Positions 40,710 through 50,068 of a stretch of 64,000 bases of DNA are shown here, piece after piece (position 1 is the first letter of the stretch; each line of letters opens with the position of its first letter). The DNA comes from Flectonema sp. DT1601 (Eukaryota; Euglenozoa; Diplonemea; Diplonemida; Diplonemidae), in the NCBI GenBank assembly GCA_964019425.1, contig OZ025793.1, positions 806,001-870,000 of the forward strand. Direction: 5' to 3'. Under the pieces are notes generated by a model, which worked only from the letters and a program-made list of their open reading frames with translations, made no database searches and was not told the DNA's origin. The position numbers and the translations under genes are program-made.

Positions 40710-41300
40710 TTAAATTAGAATAGTGCTGGTGCTGGTTATTGGGTTTCTGATTGTAGCGCAGGCTGAGGATGATCTGCGAGGCATCAAACATTTTTGAACA
40801 GGAGCAGCAGTGTTTGCACACCTGAAATCAAGACCCCTCCTTGAGAATGGTTTTTCACGCTTTTCAGGAAAACCATTAGAAAGTAATTTTTCATGAAAAG
40901 TGTTACGCTGCATCCGACCAGTTGCAATGTTTTCCTTACCATGTCCGTAGTCAGTCAATTGAGCAAGATTACAGTCGTTCGTTATTTCATTGAAGTGTTT
41001 GCGTCTCTGTAATGGCTCTGCTGCATCGTTAGTGAGTTGCTTTTTCGGTTTATTTAAAACATCGTCGTTTATAGTTGCCTTGTAGGCATTAATACGAGTA
41101 CTACATGAACCTCTCTTTACTATTCTGTTGTTACTCAGCGAGTTACTTCTAACAAACTTTCTACGTCTGACGTCGATGTTTGGAACATTATTTTCTTGAC
41201 TGAGTGCTGCTGTCTGAGCTCTCATCCCGCTGATGTGTTTCTTCTTTCCTACAGTTGCCAATACATTTGTGTTATCTCTACCTGCTCCTCTGAGTGTCAT
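40710..41300 (-). CDS. Small basic uncharacterised protein (196 residues)
   Basis: I do not recognise it. The product is very basic and apparently disordered (VRRRKFVRSNSLSNNRIVKR; RRKHFNEITND). It contains a KEN-box (GHGKENIATG) and an RxxL (RRGLDF), the two degron types read by the anaphase-promoting complex, so a cell-cycle-regulated protein is possible. Short motifs of this kind arise by chance in basic proteins. It is single-exon with no membrane segment. That the ORF is a gene rests on its length in A/T-rich DNA and its strand. Confidence 0.55.
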   Translation of the reverse strand: MTLRGAGRDNTNVLATVGKKKHISGMRAQTAALSQENNVPNIDVRRRKFVRSNSLSNNRIVKRGSCSTRINAYKATINDDVLNKPKKQLTNDAAEPLQRRKHFNEITNDCNLAQLTDYGHGKENIATGRMQRNTFHEKLLSNGFPEKREKPFSRRGLDFRCANTAAPVQKCLMPRRSSSACATIRNPITSTSTILI

Positions 41301-42141
41301 TTTTTTTTCTTTCTTTTTTTTAAATATACCTGATAGCGAGTTAGTTGTTGATCACAATGATTAAAACAAAGAAAAGGTAAATAATCTGGTTGATATCTTC
41401 CGGCTGAATGTTCTGTATTGAAGGGGATGAAACTTTGACAATGTAAAAACAGTAACAACTTTAGGTATTAAAGAAAACAAAATTAATATCAAGTACTTGA
41501 CTGAAAAACATTTGTAGTTGTTAATCAAAGAAAATTACCTTTAGAAAAAAGGGAAATAAAAAGAAAAATATATAAAGAGATAACTATATTTTTTGTCTTA
41601 TTGACCAGAAAACGTTGTCGAATCTGGTAATTCGGGGACCACGTACTAACAGGTTGAGCGTCCCATGCCCTGTAATCCGTTACAACTTACACTTAACCTG
41701 TAATGAAGGGGGAAAAAAATGATGAAATGTGGTGTTCACCCAACGCTTATATCATATTTTCGTAGTACTTAACTAAACAAAAACTATTTATTCCTCAATG
41801 TTGATTTCTGTTTTTATTTAAAAAAAAGAAAAAATGGGGAGAAGAAAAAAAAAGATGGGGAAGAAGAAAAAACACACTTGCATATTCAAGCTCAGATGAA
41901 TGAAACAAAAAAAAAAAAAAAAAAAAAAAGGGTACTGAATTATTATTTAACCCCCACGCACTGCACAAACAAGGGACACGCATCACTTAGTGTCACTCTC
42001 AGCTATTTACTCTGAGCTGAAAGTAATAATAATAAAAAAGACGAATAATCTAATTAAACGTGTGGTCAAAAATAATTTTTTTAAAAAAAAAATCTGTTAT
42101 GTCTCAAAAAATATTTTTAACAAAAAAAAAAAAAATTTTTT
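41301..42141. other. Intergenic, A/T-rich
   Basis: No gene or RNA is recognised. A runs lie near 41820-41930 and 42070-42140. Confidence 0.5.
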
Positions 42142-45100
42142 TTAAAACGCAACGAATTGTTTCAGCGGCAGAGCAGGCAACGATGCCACCGTACCAGCTC
42201 CAAAAGACGTCACAAGAGAAGTGATATGAGCAGTATGATGAATACCTCCATACGTTGGTAGGTTTTGAGTTGTTGTTTTTGAAGTTCCAGTAGCCTTTGG
42301 TTTAATTGGGGTTTCAGTAGCGGGCATCTTTGATCTGATTGGTGTCTTTACAGGTACCTTTACAGTAGCAGGTGAACTAAAACCAGAATCAGTAACTCTA
42401 CCTGGTGATATCTGTTTTGGTAAACTACTGACAGGACGAGGAGCATCCCCAAACAGAAAATCTAAATCAGAACCAATCCCAGGTGTGTTACTAACTTTTG
42501 GTGGAGGAGGAAGAGGTTTCACATTCGACTGTTGAATTGGACCTCCAAAGAAATCTTCCAACGCATCGAGACTTGCAGCTGAATCCTTCACATTCTGACT
42601 GACACTCGGAAGCTCTTCAAATGGCATTTCAGTTTTTACATCAACTTCGTCATCAGGTAGATCATTCCGCGCTGCAAAAAAGTTATTTCCCTCAGCACGT
42701 TGCATACCAAGTTGAGATGATCTAAAGTCGTCAAGGATCGATACTTCAGTTGTTGTTATGGAGGAATAATTTGGTACCAGACTTTGAAAAGAGGACGGGG
42801 ACGGAGTGTTTGTAACTGTTTGCTCTGAAGAAATCATATTCTTAAGTGTTTTAAATAAATCACGTCCCGTTTGATTATTAATAACATCATACAAAGAGTG
42901 AGGACTAGCTGACAGCTGATGTCCTGCACTTTGAGTTGAAAGTCCAGTCTTCTTCACGTCAGTCGTTGCTGCTGCCGAAGAGAAGTTTCCAAAATCGTTT
43001 TCCTGGGTAGTATCTGTTGTCACACCAACCGCGCTGTCTGGAGCTGCAGAAAAGTCACCAAAATCATTAGCATCGGACTTGTTCGTTTCATTCATTACAG
43101 CAGGTGTGGAGAAGTCACCGAAGTCGTCTTTCTTCACTTCGGCTGGTGCAGCAGAGAAGTCACCGAAGTCATCTTTCTTCACTTCAGCAGGTGCAGCAGA
43201 GAAGTCACCAAAGTCATCTTTCTTCACTTCAGCAGGTGCAGCAGAGAAGTCACCGAAGTCATCTTTCTTTACTTCGGCAGGTGCAGCAGAGAAGTCGCCG
43301 AAGTCATCTTTCTTTACTTCGACAGGTGCAGCAGAGAAGTCACCGAAGTCATCTTTCTTCACTTCAGCAGGTGCAGCAGAGAAGTCGCCGAAGTCATCTT
43401 TCTTCACTTCGACAGGTGCAGCAGAGAAGTCACCGAAGTCATCTTTCTTTACTTCGGCTGGTGCAGCAGAGAAGTCGCCAAAGTCATCTTTCTTCACTTC
43501 AGCAGGTGCAGCAGAGAAGTCACCGAAGTCATCGTTCTTCACTTCGGCTGGTGCAGCAGAGAAGTCACCGAAGTCATCTTTCTTTACTTCGGCAGGTGCA
43601 GCAGAGAAGTCACCGAAGTCATCTTTCTTCACTTCAGCAGGTGCAGCAGAGCAGTCGCCAAAGTCATCTTTCTTCACTTCGGCAGGTGCAGCAGAGAAGT
43701 CACCGAAGTCATCTTTCTTTACTTCGGCAGGTGCAGCAGAGAAGTCGCCGAAGTCATCTTTCTTTACTTCGACAGGTGCAGCAGAGAAGTCACCGAAGTC
43801 ATCTTTCTTCACTTCAGCAGGTGCAGCAGAGAAGTCGCCGAAGTCATCTTTCTTCACTTCGACAGGTGCAGCAGAGAAGTCACCGAAGTCATCTTTCTTT
43901 ACTTCGGCTGGTGCAGCAGAGAAGTCGCCAAAGTCATCTTTCTTCACTTCAGCAGGTGCAGCAGAGAAGTCACCGAAGTCATCGTTCTTCACTTCGGCTG
44001 GTGCAGCAGAGAAGTCACCGAAGTCATCTTTCTTTACTTCGGCAGGTGCAGCAGAGAAGTCACCGAAGTCATCTTTCTTCACTTCAGCAGGTGCAGCAGA
44101 GCAGTCGCCAAAGTCATCTTTCTTCACTTCGGCAGGTGCAGCAGAGAAGTCACCGAAGTCATCTTTCTTCACTTCAGCAGGTGCAGCAGAGAAGTCGCCA
44201 AAGTCATCTTTCTTCACTTCGGCAGGTGCAGCAGAGAAGTCACCGAAGTCATCTTTCTTCACTTCAGCAGGTGCAGCAGAGAAGTCACCGAAACCTTCAT
44301 CCGACTTACTGACAGAAGCTGCAGGCGCCGAAGGGAAGTTCCCAACGTCATTTGTATCGTTCAATTCTGTAGTGACTTCGCTCGTAACGACTGGTGCTGA
44401 AGGGAAGTCACCATTCGTAATATTATTATCATCAGTAGCTGTAGAGTTAACTACAACTGGAGAAGAGAACTCACTAAAGTCATCACTTTGTTTATAATTA
44501 ATTCCCTGATTGATATCTTCCTTCCCAACAGGAGGCAGATCGAAGTCATTCGACTGCTCCGCGTCGATGGGAACCGCCGCAGATGAGAAATCACCGAAAT
44601 CATCATCGCGATCTACTCCCTGCTGTGTAGCAGTAGACTCGAACACCACATCACCATTATCAGAAACTGAAAGAGGTGCTGGGGCTGATGAGAAATCACC
44701 GAAATCGTCCTCTCCAACTCTGCCATTGGCAACTTTCACAGGAATAGGAGAAGGACAAATATCATCAAAATCATCACATGGGGATGGTATACTTTCCTTT
44801 CTGTTGTTGTCAGTCGATGGCTCATCTCGCGACCTGTCAGCAGTTGGATGAGCAACTGGAACAAAAGCAGCCTGTGAGGTGACAATCACACTCGGTAACG
44901 GAACAGTCTCTGAACAGTTTGCGACTTCTGGAAGTGGAGGCGGAACAGATAATTGTTTTCTCGTCGGATTTTCTGCAAACGAAAGAGAAATCGATGGTTC
45001 GGATGCGAGTGACTGCGAGTAGACATCGTCGTCGTCTTTTGATGCCATTTTTGCGACTGACGCAATGACCGGATTACCAGAAGTTGGATACGAAGTAGTA

Positions 45101-46533
45101 ATTAGTGATGCTTCACTAACAGACATTGGAGAAACACTTGCAAGTCTTTCTCTATCATCACGACCTGATTCATTTACTGAATCATCAACTTCTGCTTCAG
45201 AGAAAGCAGCTGAGAACACACTACAGTCTTGAGGTGTATAATCTTGGGGTCCTATTCCAGAACTTGCCGCTTCTGCAATTACCGGAGACGCTGCGAAGTT
45301 TCCAAAGAATCCTGAACCTCCTCTTGATAAAGAAGACACAGCATCCTGTCCTGAAATTATTGATTCTGGTGGGTTTTTAGTTGCCCCTCCAGAGCTACTT
45401 GCTTCTGTCATAACTTCTCCACATGACGAGTCAAATGTCTTCATCGGAGTGAACTCATTGAAATCAAACACTTCTTGATCATTAACGTTTGTTGTTGTTG
45501 TTGTTGTTGTTGCTGCTGCTGTTGTCGGTGGTGTTGTTGTTGATGGTGTTGCTGATATCGCTGTTGTCGGAGATGTCGCTGTTGCCGATATTTGAGTACC
45601 TTCCGTCGTATCGTTTGGTAACGGAAAGTCACCAAAATCGTTCTCTGCGGATTGTGCATTCTTCTCACCGACAGTATCTCCTGGGGTTATCTTTAGTGAT
45701 GTTGTGAAGGTGTCTACTGTTGGCTGCACAATCGAAACTTTTGATTCCTCCATCACCTCACTACTCGGGGGTATTACTTCAGAGGATGGGGAGGATGAGA
45801 AGTCTCCGAAATGAACTTCTGCAGTTGCGTTTGCTGTTTGCTCATCGGGCTGTTTGATAAACAGTTGAGGATTGTCTTCAGATACTTCCCTCAGGTCAGA
45901 ATCTACCGTTTCTTTTTTACTTGAGTTCTCAGTCACAGTCGCTGACGGGATGATCATTTCTTCCTTCAAGTTGGTTGGGGATGATGAGAAGTCACCGAAG
46001 TCAGCGTCCAACTGCGCGGGTTCCGATCTCTCGTTCGCAATCTCCTCAACTTTTGTTGGAGCTGATGAAAAATCACCAAAAGAGTCATCGAGTTGATTAT
46101 CAGTTTTCGTTGAGAAGTCTCCAACTGATTGCTGATGTCCGTTGGGCTCACTTTGGATTGGTGTTGGTGCGGATGAGAAGTCACCGAAATCAGTTTGTGA
46201 CAAGTTTTCTTCTATTTTTGTTGGTGCGGATGAGAAGTCTCCGAAGTCGACGACGTCACTTGCGTGTGTGTCGTGTGTCGCTTGTGTGAGTTTAGTTGCT
46301 GAGGTCTCTTTATTATTAGTATTCGAGTTACTAACAGCGAGCATCGATCCGAAATCGGAATCCGAAATAGCGGCTGCAGTAGTTGCAGTTGGATTGCCAT
46401 TCTCAACAGATGAATAGAATTCATCGAATCCTCCCAACAGCTCTGATGCCGAGTTACTCTTTTCTCCTAGAGCGACAGGACTCGGCTTGTTGCGAGTATT
46501 CAGAAATTCTTCAAAATCATCGTCGCTGTCCAT
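42142..46533 (-). CDS. Giant FGDF-repeat protein, synergin/aftiphilin-like trafficking adaptor candidate
   Basis: This 1463-residue acidic, mostly disordered protein has more than 30 FGDF motifs. Ten or so scattered DFGDFSSAP copies come first, then a tandem array of about 27 units of 15 residues (DDFGDFSAAPAEVKK), then further single copies. F-G-D-F fits the gamma-ear/GGA-ear ligand pattern (hydrophobic-G-P/D/E-hydrophobic) seen in gamma-synergin and aftiphilin, which act with AP-1 and clathrin at the trans-Golgi and endosomes. Function here is inferred from the motif alone. The N-terminus (MDSDDDFEEFLNTR) and C-terminal segments (DFFGGPIQQS; LDFLFGDAP) hold related acidic-Phe motifs. It is single-exon; a highly multivalent clathrin-adaptor scaffold is the best guess. 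Confidence 0.7.
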   Translation of the reverse strand: MDSDDDFEEFLNTRNKPSPVALGEKSNSASELLGGFDEFYSSVENGNPTATTAAAISDSDFGSMLAVSNSNTNNKETSATKLTQATHDTHASDVVDFGDFSSAPTKIEENLSQTDFGDFSSAPTPIQSEPNGHQQSVGDFSTKTDNQLDDSFGDFSSAPTKVEEIANERSEPAQLDADFGDFSSSPTNLKEEMIIPSATVTENSSKKETVDSDLREVSEDNPQLFIKQPDEQTANATAEVHFGDFSSSPSSEVIPPSSEVMEESKVSIVQPTVDTFTTSLKITPGDTVGEKNAQSAENDFGDFPLPNDTTEGTQISATATSPTTAISATPSTTTPPTTAAATTTTTTTNVNDQEVFDFNEFTPMKTFDSSCGEVMTEASSSGGATKNPPESIISGQDAVSSLSRGGSGFFGNFAASPVIAEAASSGIGPQDYTPQDCSVFSAAFSEAEVDDSVNESGRDDRERLASVSPMSVSEASLITTSYPTSGNPVIASVAKMASKDDDDVYSQSLASEPSISLSFAENPTRKQLSVPPPLPEVANCSETVPLPSVIVTSQAAFVPVAHPTADRSRDEPSTDNNRKESIPSPCDDFDDICPSPIPVKVANGRVGEDDFGDFSSAPAPLSVSDNGDVVFESTATQQGVDRDDDFGDFSSAAVPIDAEQSNDFDLPPVGKEDINQGINYKQSDDFSEFSSPVVVNSTATDDNNITNGDFPSAPVVTSEVTTELNDTNDVGNFPSAPAASVSKSDEGFGDFSAAPAEVKKDDFGDFSAAPAEVKKDDFGDFSAAPAEVKKDDFGDFSAAPAEVKKDDFGDCSAAPAEVKKDDFGDFSAAPAEVKKDDFGDFSAAPAEVKNDDFGDFSAAPAEVKKDDFGDFSAAPAEVKKDDFGDFSAAPVEVKKDDFGDFSAAPAEVKKDDFGDFSAAPVEVKKDDFGDFSAAPAEVKKDDFGDFSAAPAEVKKDDFGDCSAAPAEVKKDDFGDFSAAPAEVKKDDFGDFSAAPAEVKNDDFGDFSAAPAEVKKDDFGDFSAAPAEVKKDDFGDFSAAPVEVKKDDFGDFSAAPAEVKKDDFGDFSAAPVEVKKDDFGDFSAAPAEVKKDDFGDFSAAPAEVKKDDFGDFSAAPAEVKKDDFGDFSAAPAEVKKDDFGDFSTPAVMNETNKSDANDFGDFSAAPDSAVGVTTDTTQENDFGNFSSAAATTDVKKTGLSTQSAGHQLSASPHSLYDVINNQTGRDLFKTLKNMISSEQTVTNTPSPSSFQSLVPNYSSITTTEVSILDDFRSSQLGMQRAEGNNFFAARNDLPDDEVDVKTEMPFEELPSVSQNVKDSAASLDALEDFFGGPIQQSNVKPLPPPPKVSNTPGIGSDLDFLFGDAPRPVSSLPKQISPGRVTDSGFSSPATVKVPVKTPIRSKMPATETPIKPKATGTSKTTTQNLPTYGGIHHTAHITSLVTSFGAGTVASLPALPLKQFVAF
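43090..44300. repeat. Coding tandem array, 27 x 45 bp, with 450 bp higher-order repeat
   Basis: Near-identical 45 bp units encode the 15-residue FGDF repeats. Variant units (FGDC, EVKN, PVEVK) recur in the same order ten units apart: the GCAGTCGCCAAAG variant at about 43651 and 44101, and the ATCGTTCTTC variant at about 43531 and 43981. This shows a duplication of ten units (450 bp). The reading frame is kept throughout. Confidence 0.93.
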
Positions 46534-47063
46534 CTAACGAAAGAAGAGGTACCTGTTTTTCAAAATGGATTTAAAATTACTTCACTGAATTCCCATTTTC
46601 TTTATTACCTTTTTATTATATAAAATATATTACACAAATTCAGATCATTATTATTATGCATACCTACCTTACAGAGAGATACAAAAACAAAACAGATGTG
46701 AAAAAAAATCGATTATTGCTTTTTTTTTTTTTTTTTTTTTTGAATTAATCACTGCAACATCACCACAGCGGAGTAATATCTCAGATATTTAAAGTATTCA
46801 TTCATTCTACATAGGCTGTAGTAAATAAATTGAAGATCTCAAAAAATCTCGACACATCTGCAATGAAGTATTGAATCACGTTGATAACGTTGTTTTCCAG
46901 ATAGAAATTGTTTTTTTTTTATACACACAAAGAAAACAACACAATTCTACAAAATAGCAGTGAGTACCGTATCTTACAAGACACTCATACCTCAACACCG
47001 TCAGGCTAGGATCGGTGGTAAAAAAGTAAATAAACAGAGTAGGGGAGTACTGGGATTTTGAGT

Positions 47064-47097
<34 letters not shown>

Positions 47098-47590
47098 GCA
47101 ATAACACGAAATAAAATCGAAGAATGCGATAACAAACTTTCTTCTACACGTCAAGGTCGGCAACAAAAAGAAATGACGACCACTCGTAGCTGACAGTTTT
47201 TTTTTATATATATTTTAGTGAATGGAACACAACAGAGAAAAAGCCACACTTCAGTGTCATCAAATGAAAGACTATACACAAACACGGAGTACAAATAACG
47301 AAAACATTTCCAACTGATAGCTAGAATAAGGATGAAAGATTAATGATTGGTAGTCAATTCTTTTTAAACCGACCGTATGATACCAACTGCACTCGTCAGG
47401 TGAATCTCTCCAAGAATGCGATTCAAATTATTCCCACAGAGTTGTGGCACTCAAACAGTTGGATAGTGAGAAGCCTCAAGTTCCATTCCGTTGTACTCCT
47501 AATTCGAAAAACTCTTTCCCCGATGTCATTGGTCCAGACATAAGCATCTTTAATTAGAAGACGCATTCGTGTTTACCTGATTTCCACAAC
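46534..47590. other. Intergenic with long homopolymer runs
   Basis: T and A runs lie near 46720-46740 and 47065-47094. A short plus-strand LRR-like phrase (VNLSKNAIQIIPTEL, about 47400) is too isolated to call. No gene is seen. Confidence 0.45.
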
Positions 47591-48398
47591 TTAACAACAG
47601 GACTTATTAGGTTGTGTTTTCTTTAGTGGCAGTGGAGGAGTGATTGGAGGAGGAGCACTCCCCCGAGAAGGTAATTTGTAGGCTAATTGTCTCGCAATAT
47701 GAGTGAACAGTTCCGTAACGTTTGTCGCGTCCTTGGCGGATGTTTCGATAATATGGAGGTCGTTATTTGCTGCGTACGCACGAGCTTCATCAATGGGTAC
47801 TCGTCTTCTGGCTGGTTCTTCTTCTACTAAATCCATTTTATTACCAGCGAGAACAACAACAAGATCTGGGTTCTCACATTCTCTACAAAGCTCCTTAACC
47901 CATTCTTGTGCTCTCTCAAAAGAATTATAATTTGTGACGTCGTATGCGACTACGGCTGCATTAGCTCCACGGTAATACATCTTAGCTAGAGACTGTTTTG
48001 TTTTGTTTGTTCTGTTTTACTTACTTACTTAAAAAAAAAAAGTTTTTTTTTTTACTCAAACAAAACATTAATCACATACTCTGAATAGCTCTTGACCTGC
48101 TGTATCCCACACTACTAAATTTATTTGACAATCTTCTAATTGGATTGTATGATGTAAGTAACAGGCACCTTGGGTTGCTTTTGATGATGCTACAAAGTCG
48201 TCGACGATGAGACGGTGAACCTGTTTAGTTGTTTTTTTTTTTTTTTTAAAGTAATTTTTATGGATAAAACGTATTTAAGAAAAAAAGAAGCATTCATACC
48301 AACGACGATTTTCCCACTCCCGTCTCTCCAAGCAGTACAATTTTAAATTTAGTATTCACGCCACTAATGGCACCACCCACAACCGGTCGATATTGCAT
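47591..48398 (-). CDS. Rab-family small GTPase (Rab5/Rab21 group), three exons
   Basis: Exons 48398-48300, 48220-48080 and 47992-47591 join in phase 0 to give 213 residues; the introns (79 and 87 bp) are GT-AG with GTATG donors. Rab GTPases direct vesicle targeting on membranes. G motifs: P-loop GETGVGKSS, switch I Thr in ATQGAC, WDTAGQE, GNKMD and ETSAKD. The C-terminus KSCC is a double-Cys geranylgeranylation site. SLAKMYYRGANAAVVAYDVT is typical of the Rab5/21/22 group. Gln replaces the common Ile after the switch I Thr. The start (MQYRPVVGG) is the first Met ahead of the core; an AACAG acceptor-like site lies just upstream. Confidence 0.93.
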
Positions 48399-48726
48399 AG
48401 TTATAACGCCCACGTTACTTGTCTCTGTTGTTAATAAAAAAGAAAATCTAATTAATTTTAATAAACATAAAATGAATCAAAAACAGCACATCACACAAAA
48501 TTTTTTTCTAACGCGCAGTTACATGGAATGGAGAGAAGCGTGTACAGGTTTGAACTATTTTTATAGCAAACACTACACGCAAGTTAGTACACGAGGTTCA
48601 TTGTAAAAAAAAATATACTTTAAAAAAAAAAAAAAAAAAAAAAGATAATATTATGATAATTAGTAGGAATTACCATAAGACTGGCTGAGAAATTACATTC
48701 AAAAAAGTGTAACAACGACATTCAAA
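48399..48726. other. Intergenic, A-rich
   Basis: No gene is seen. An A run of about 20 lies near 48620. Confidence 0.45.
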
Positions 48727-49152
48727 CTAATCAGTCCAAAGTTTTTCATTTTTATTCAAACCAATAGCTTCACCATCAGCTATAAGTTTATTAGTTTCCG
48801 TATTGTGAATAGTAGTGTCCATTATTATTATTTTAGAACCGGGTTTTAACTTCGTCACACGAACAGTTGCAACAAGAGTGTCATTCAAGTATGCAGGTGA
48901 ACGAAACTTTATAGACTGAGAGAGATAAATTGACCCTTCACCTGGTAAGTCTGTTCCCATAATTCCAGAAAACAGAGAAGAGGTCATCATTCCAGGTAAG
49001 ATCGGATTATTTCCTTCCAAGTGAATAGAGTTATTATCGTCAGCTACGTTCAACCATGACTTCACTTCTTCTAAAGTAAATTTTTTCGTAACTGTTGAAA
49101 AATCTCCAATTTCAAGCTTCCCACGAAGTAGTGATAGAGACCTTCTGAACAT
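48727..49152 (-). CDS. MaoC-like hot-dog dehydratase (HTD2/(R)-hydratase type)
   Basis: This 141-residue protein has the length of single-domain MaoC hydratases. It would dehydrate or hydrate (R)-3-hydroxyacyl thioesters, as in mitochondrial fatty acid synthesis or R-specific enoyl-CoA hydration. The hydratase motif is ADDNNSIHLE, with candidate catalytic Asp39 and His44, followed by LPGMMTSSLFSGIMG and the hot-dog strand SQSIKFRSPAYLNDTLVATV. The N-terminus (MFRRSLSLLRGK) is basic and amphipathic, so a mitochondrial presequence is likely. It is single-exon; the neighbour at 49264 also has a possible organelle-targeting start. Confidence 0.85.
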   Translation of the reverse strand: MFRRSLSLLRGKLEIGDFSTVTKKFTLEEVKSWLNVADDNNSIHLEGNNPILPGMMTSSLFSGIMGTDLPGEGSIYLSQSIKFRSPAYLNDTLVATVRVTKLKPGSKIIIMDTTIHNTETNKLIADGEAIGLNKNEKLWTD

Positions 49153-49263
49153 GTTTGCTGTCTGTTTTCTGTGATTGGTAAATCTAAGATAAAAACAAAA
49201 AAAAATTCAGTTTTTTTTTTCAACATCTAAAGCAATACCTTGAGTAACAGATTCGCGTGCACT

Positions 49264-49680
49264 CTATGATGGTTTTAAGGAAGACATGTTTCTCAAAACT
49301 TTAAAATCTAAATTAGAATAATCATCAAGTGGTATAAAGGTTCCAACATACGATGTGTCCGCTTCGAACACGGCGTCAATCGGATAATCGGTGTCTTCTC
49401 TTCCTCTAATAGCAGCAGTATAGACACGATCACGAACTAAAACACCACTTTGTGAATGCGTAGGATCCCATGGTATTTCATTAGAATATGTTACCACATC
49501 CATTGTTAATAACGGAACGTATTTATATCCAAAGACATCGGCAGCACTTTCCCACCATGGTCCCGGTCTGCTAAAATCAACCCTTCCTCTGTACATAGCC
49601 CTCTTGTATGATTTTTGACTAAAGAAAGCTAAACTCGTAATCGCTCCCGCACATGAGATTCCAGCTGCGAGGGATCGCAT
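49264..49680 (-). CDS. Small protein, probably organelle-targeted, uncharacterised (138 residues)
   Basis: I do not recognise it. The N-terminus (MRSLAAGISCAGAITSLAFF) is hydrophobic with one Arg and could be a mitochondrial signal or membrane anchor. The rest is globular (RPGPWWESAADVFGYKYVPL; SGVLVRDRVYTAAIRG). Its size and start would suit a mitochondrial complex subunit, which is inference only. It is single-exon, and the upstream region is rich in T runs on the coding strand with a CAG before the start. Confidence 0.6.
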   Translation of the reverse strand: MRSLAAGISCAGAITSLAFFSQKSYKRAMYRGRVDFSRPGPWWESAADVFGYKYVPLLTMDVVTYSNEIPWDPTHSQSGVLVRDRVYTAAIRGREDTDYPIDAVFEADTSYVGTFIPLDDYSNLDFKVLRNMSSLKPS

Positions 49681-50068
49681 GTTTATTTTAAATTTATTTT
49701 ATTTTATTTCTGTTTTTTTTTTTGCAATGGTAAAAAAAACATTTTTATAATAAAAAAAAAAAAAATTAAACTTGTAAAGGGACGCACACCAGCTGCTTTT
49801 TTTAACTTTTGGAGAAGGAAAAAAAAAAAAAATTTTTTTTATAAACCTGAAAAAATTGAGATACTAAAATCAGAAACAAAAAAAATAAAACAAAGCATCA
49901 AGACTAATAATAGTTACTAAGTAGGAATACCGCCTTTCGGTTTAATTAGAATCGGAATCGGTATTCCCCCCCTCTCAAACTTAGATGCCATCGGTAAATC
50001 ATTCACACTACGTACCAACAAGGCATGGCAAGTTACTCAAATTTACACTTCCATCCGCATTATTATTT
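49681..50068. other. Intergenic, A/T-rich
   Basis: A and T runs occur, and no gene is seen. Confidence 0.45.

Noticed and set aside
43090-44300. Regular repeats resembling a CRISPR array
   Set aside because: Units are contiguous 45 bp with no unique spacers and encode a continuous 15-residue protein repeat in a eukaryotic gene.
43079-44497. Plus-strand open frame of 472 codons (KSPKSSFFTSAGAAE repeats)
   Set aside because: It is the antisense of the 45 bp coding array, whose minus-strand frame extends far beyond on both sides and has unique N- and C-terminal parts.
47343-47543. Plus-strand LRR-like phrase VNLSKNAIQIIPTEL
   Set aside because: There is only one partial repeat, no neighbouring repeats, and it lies in a gap on the strand without host genes.
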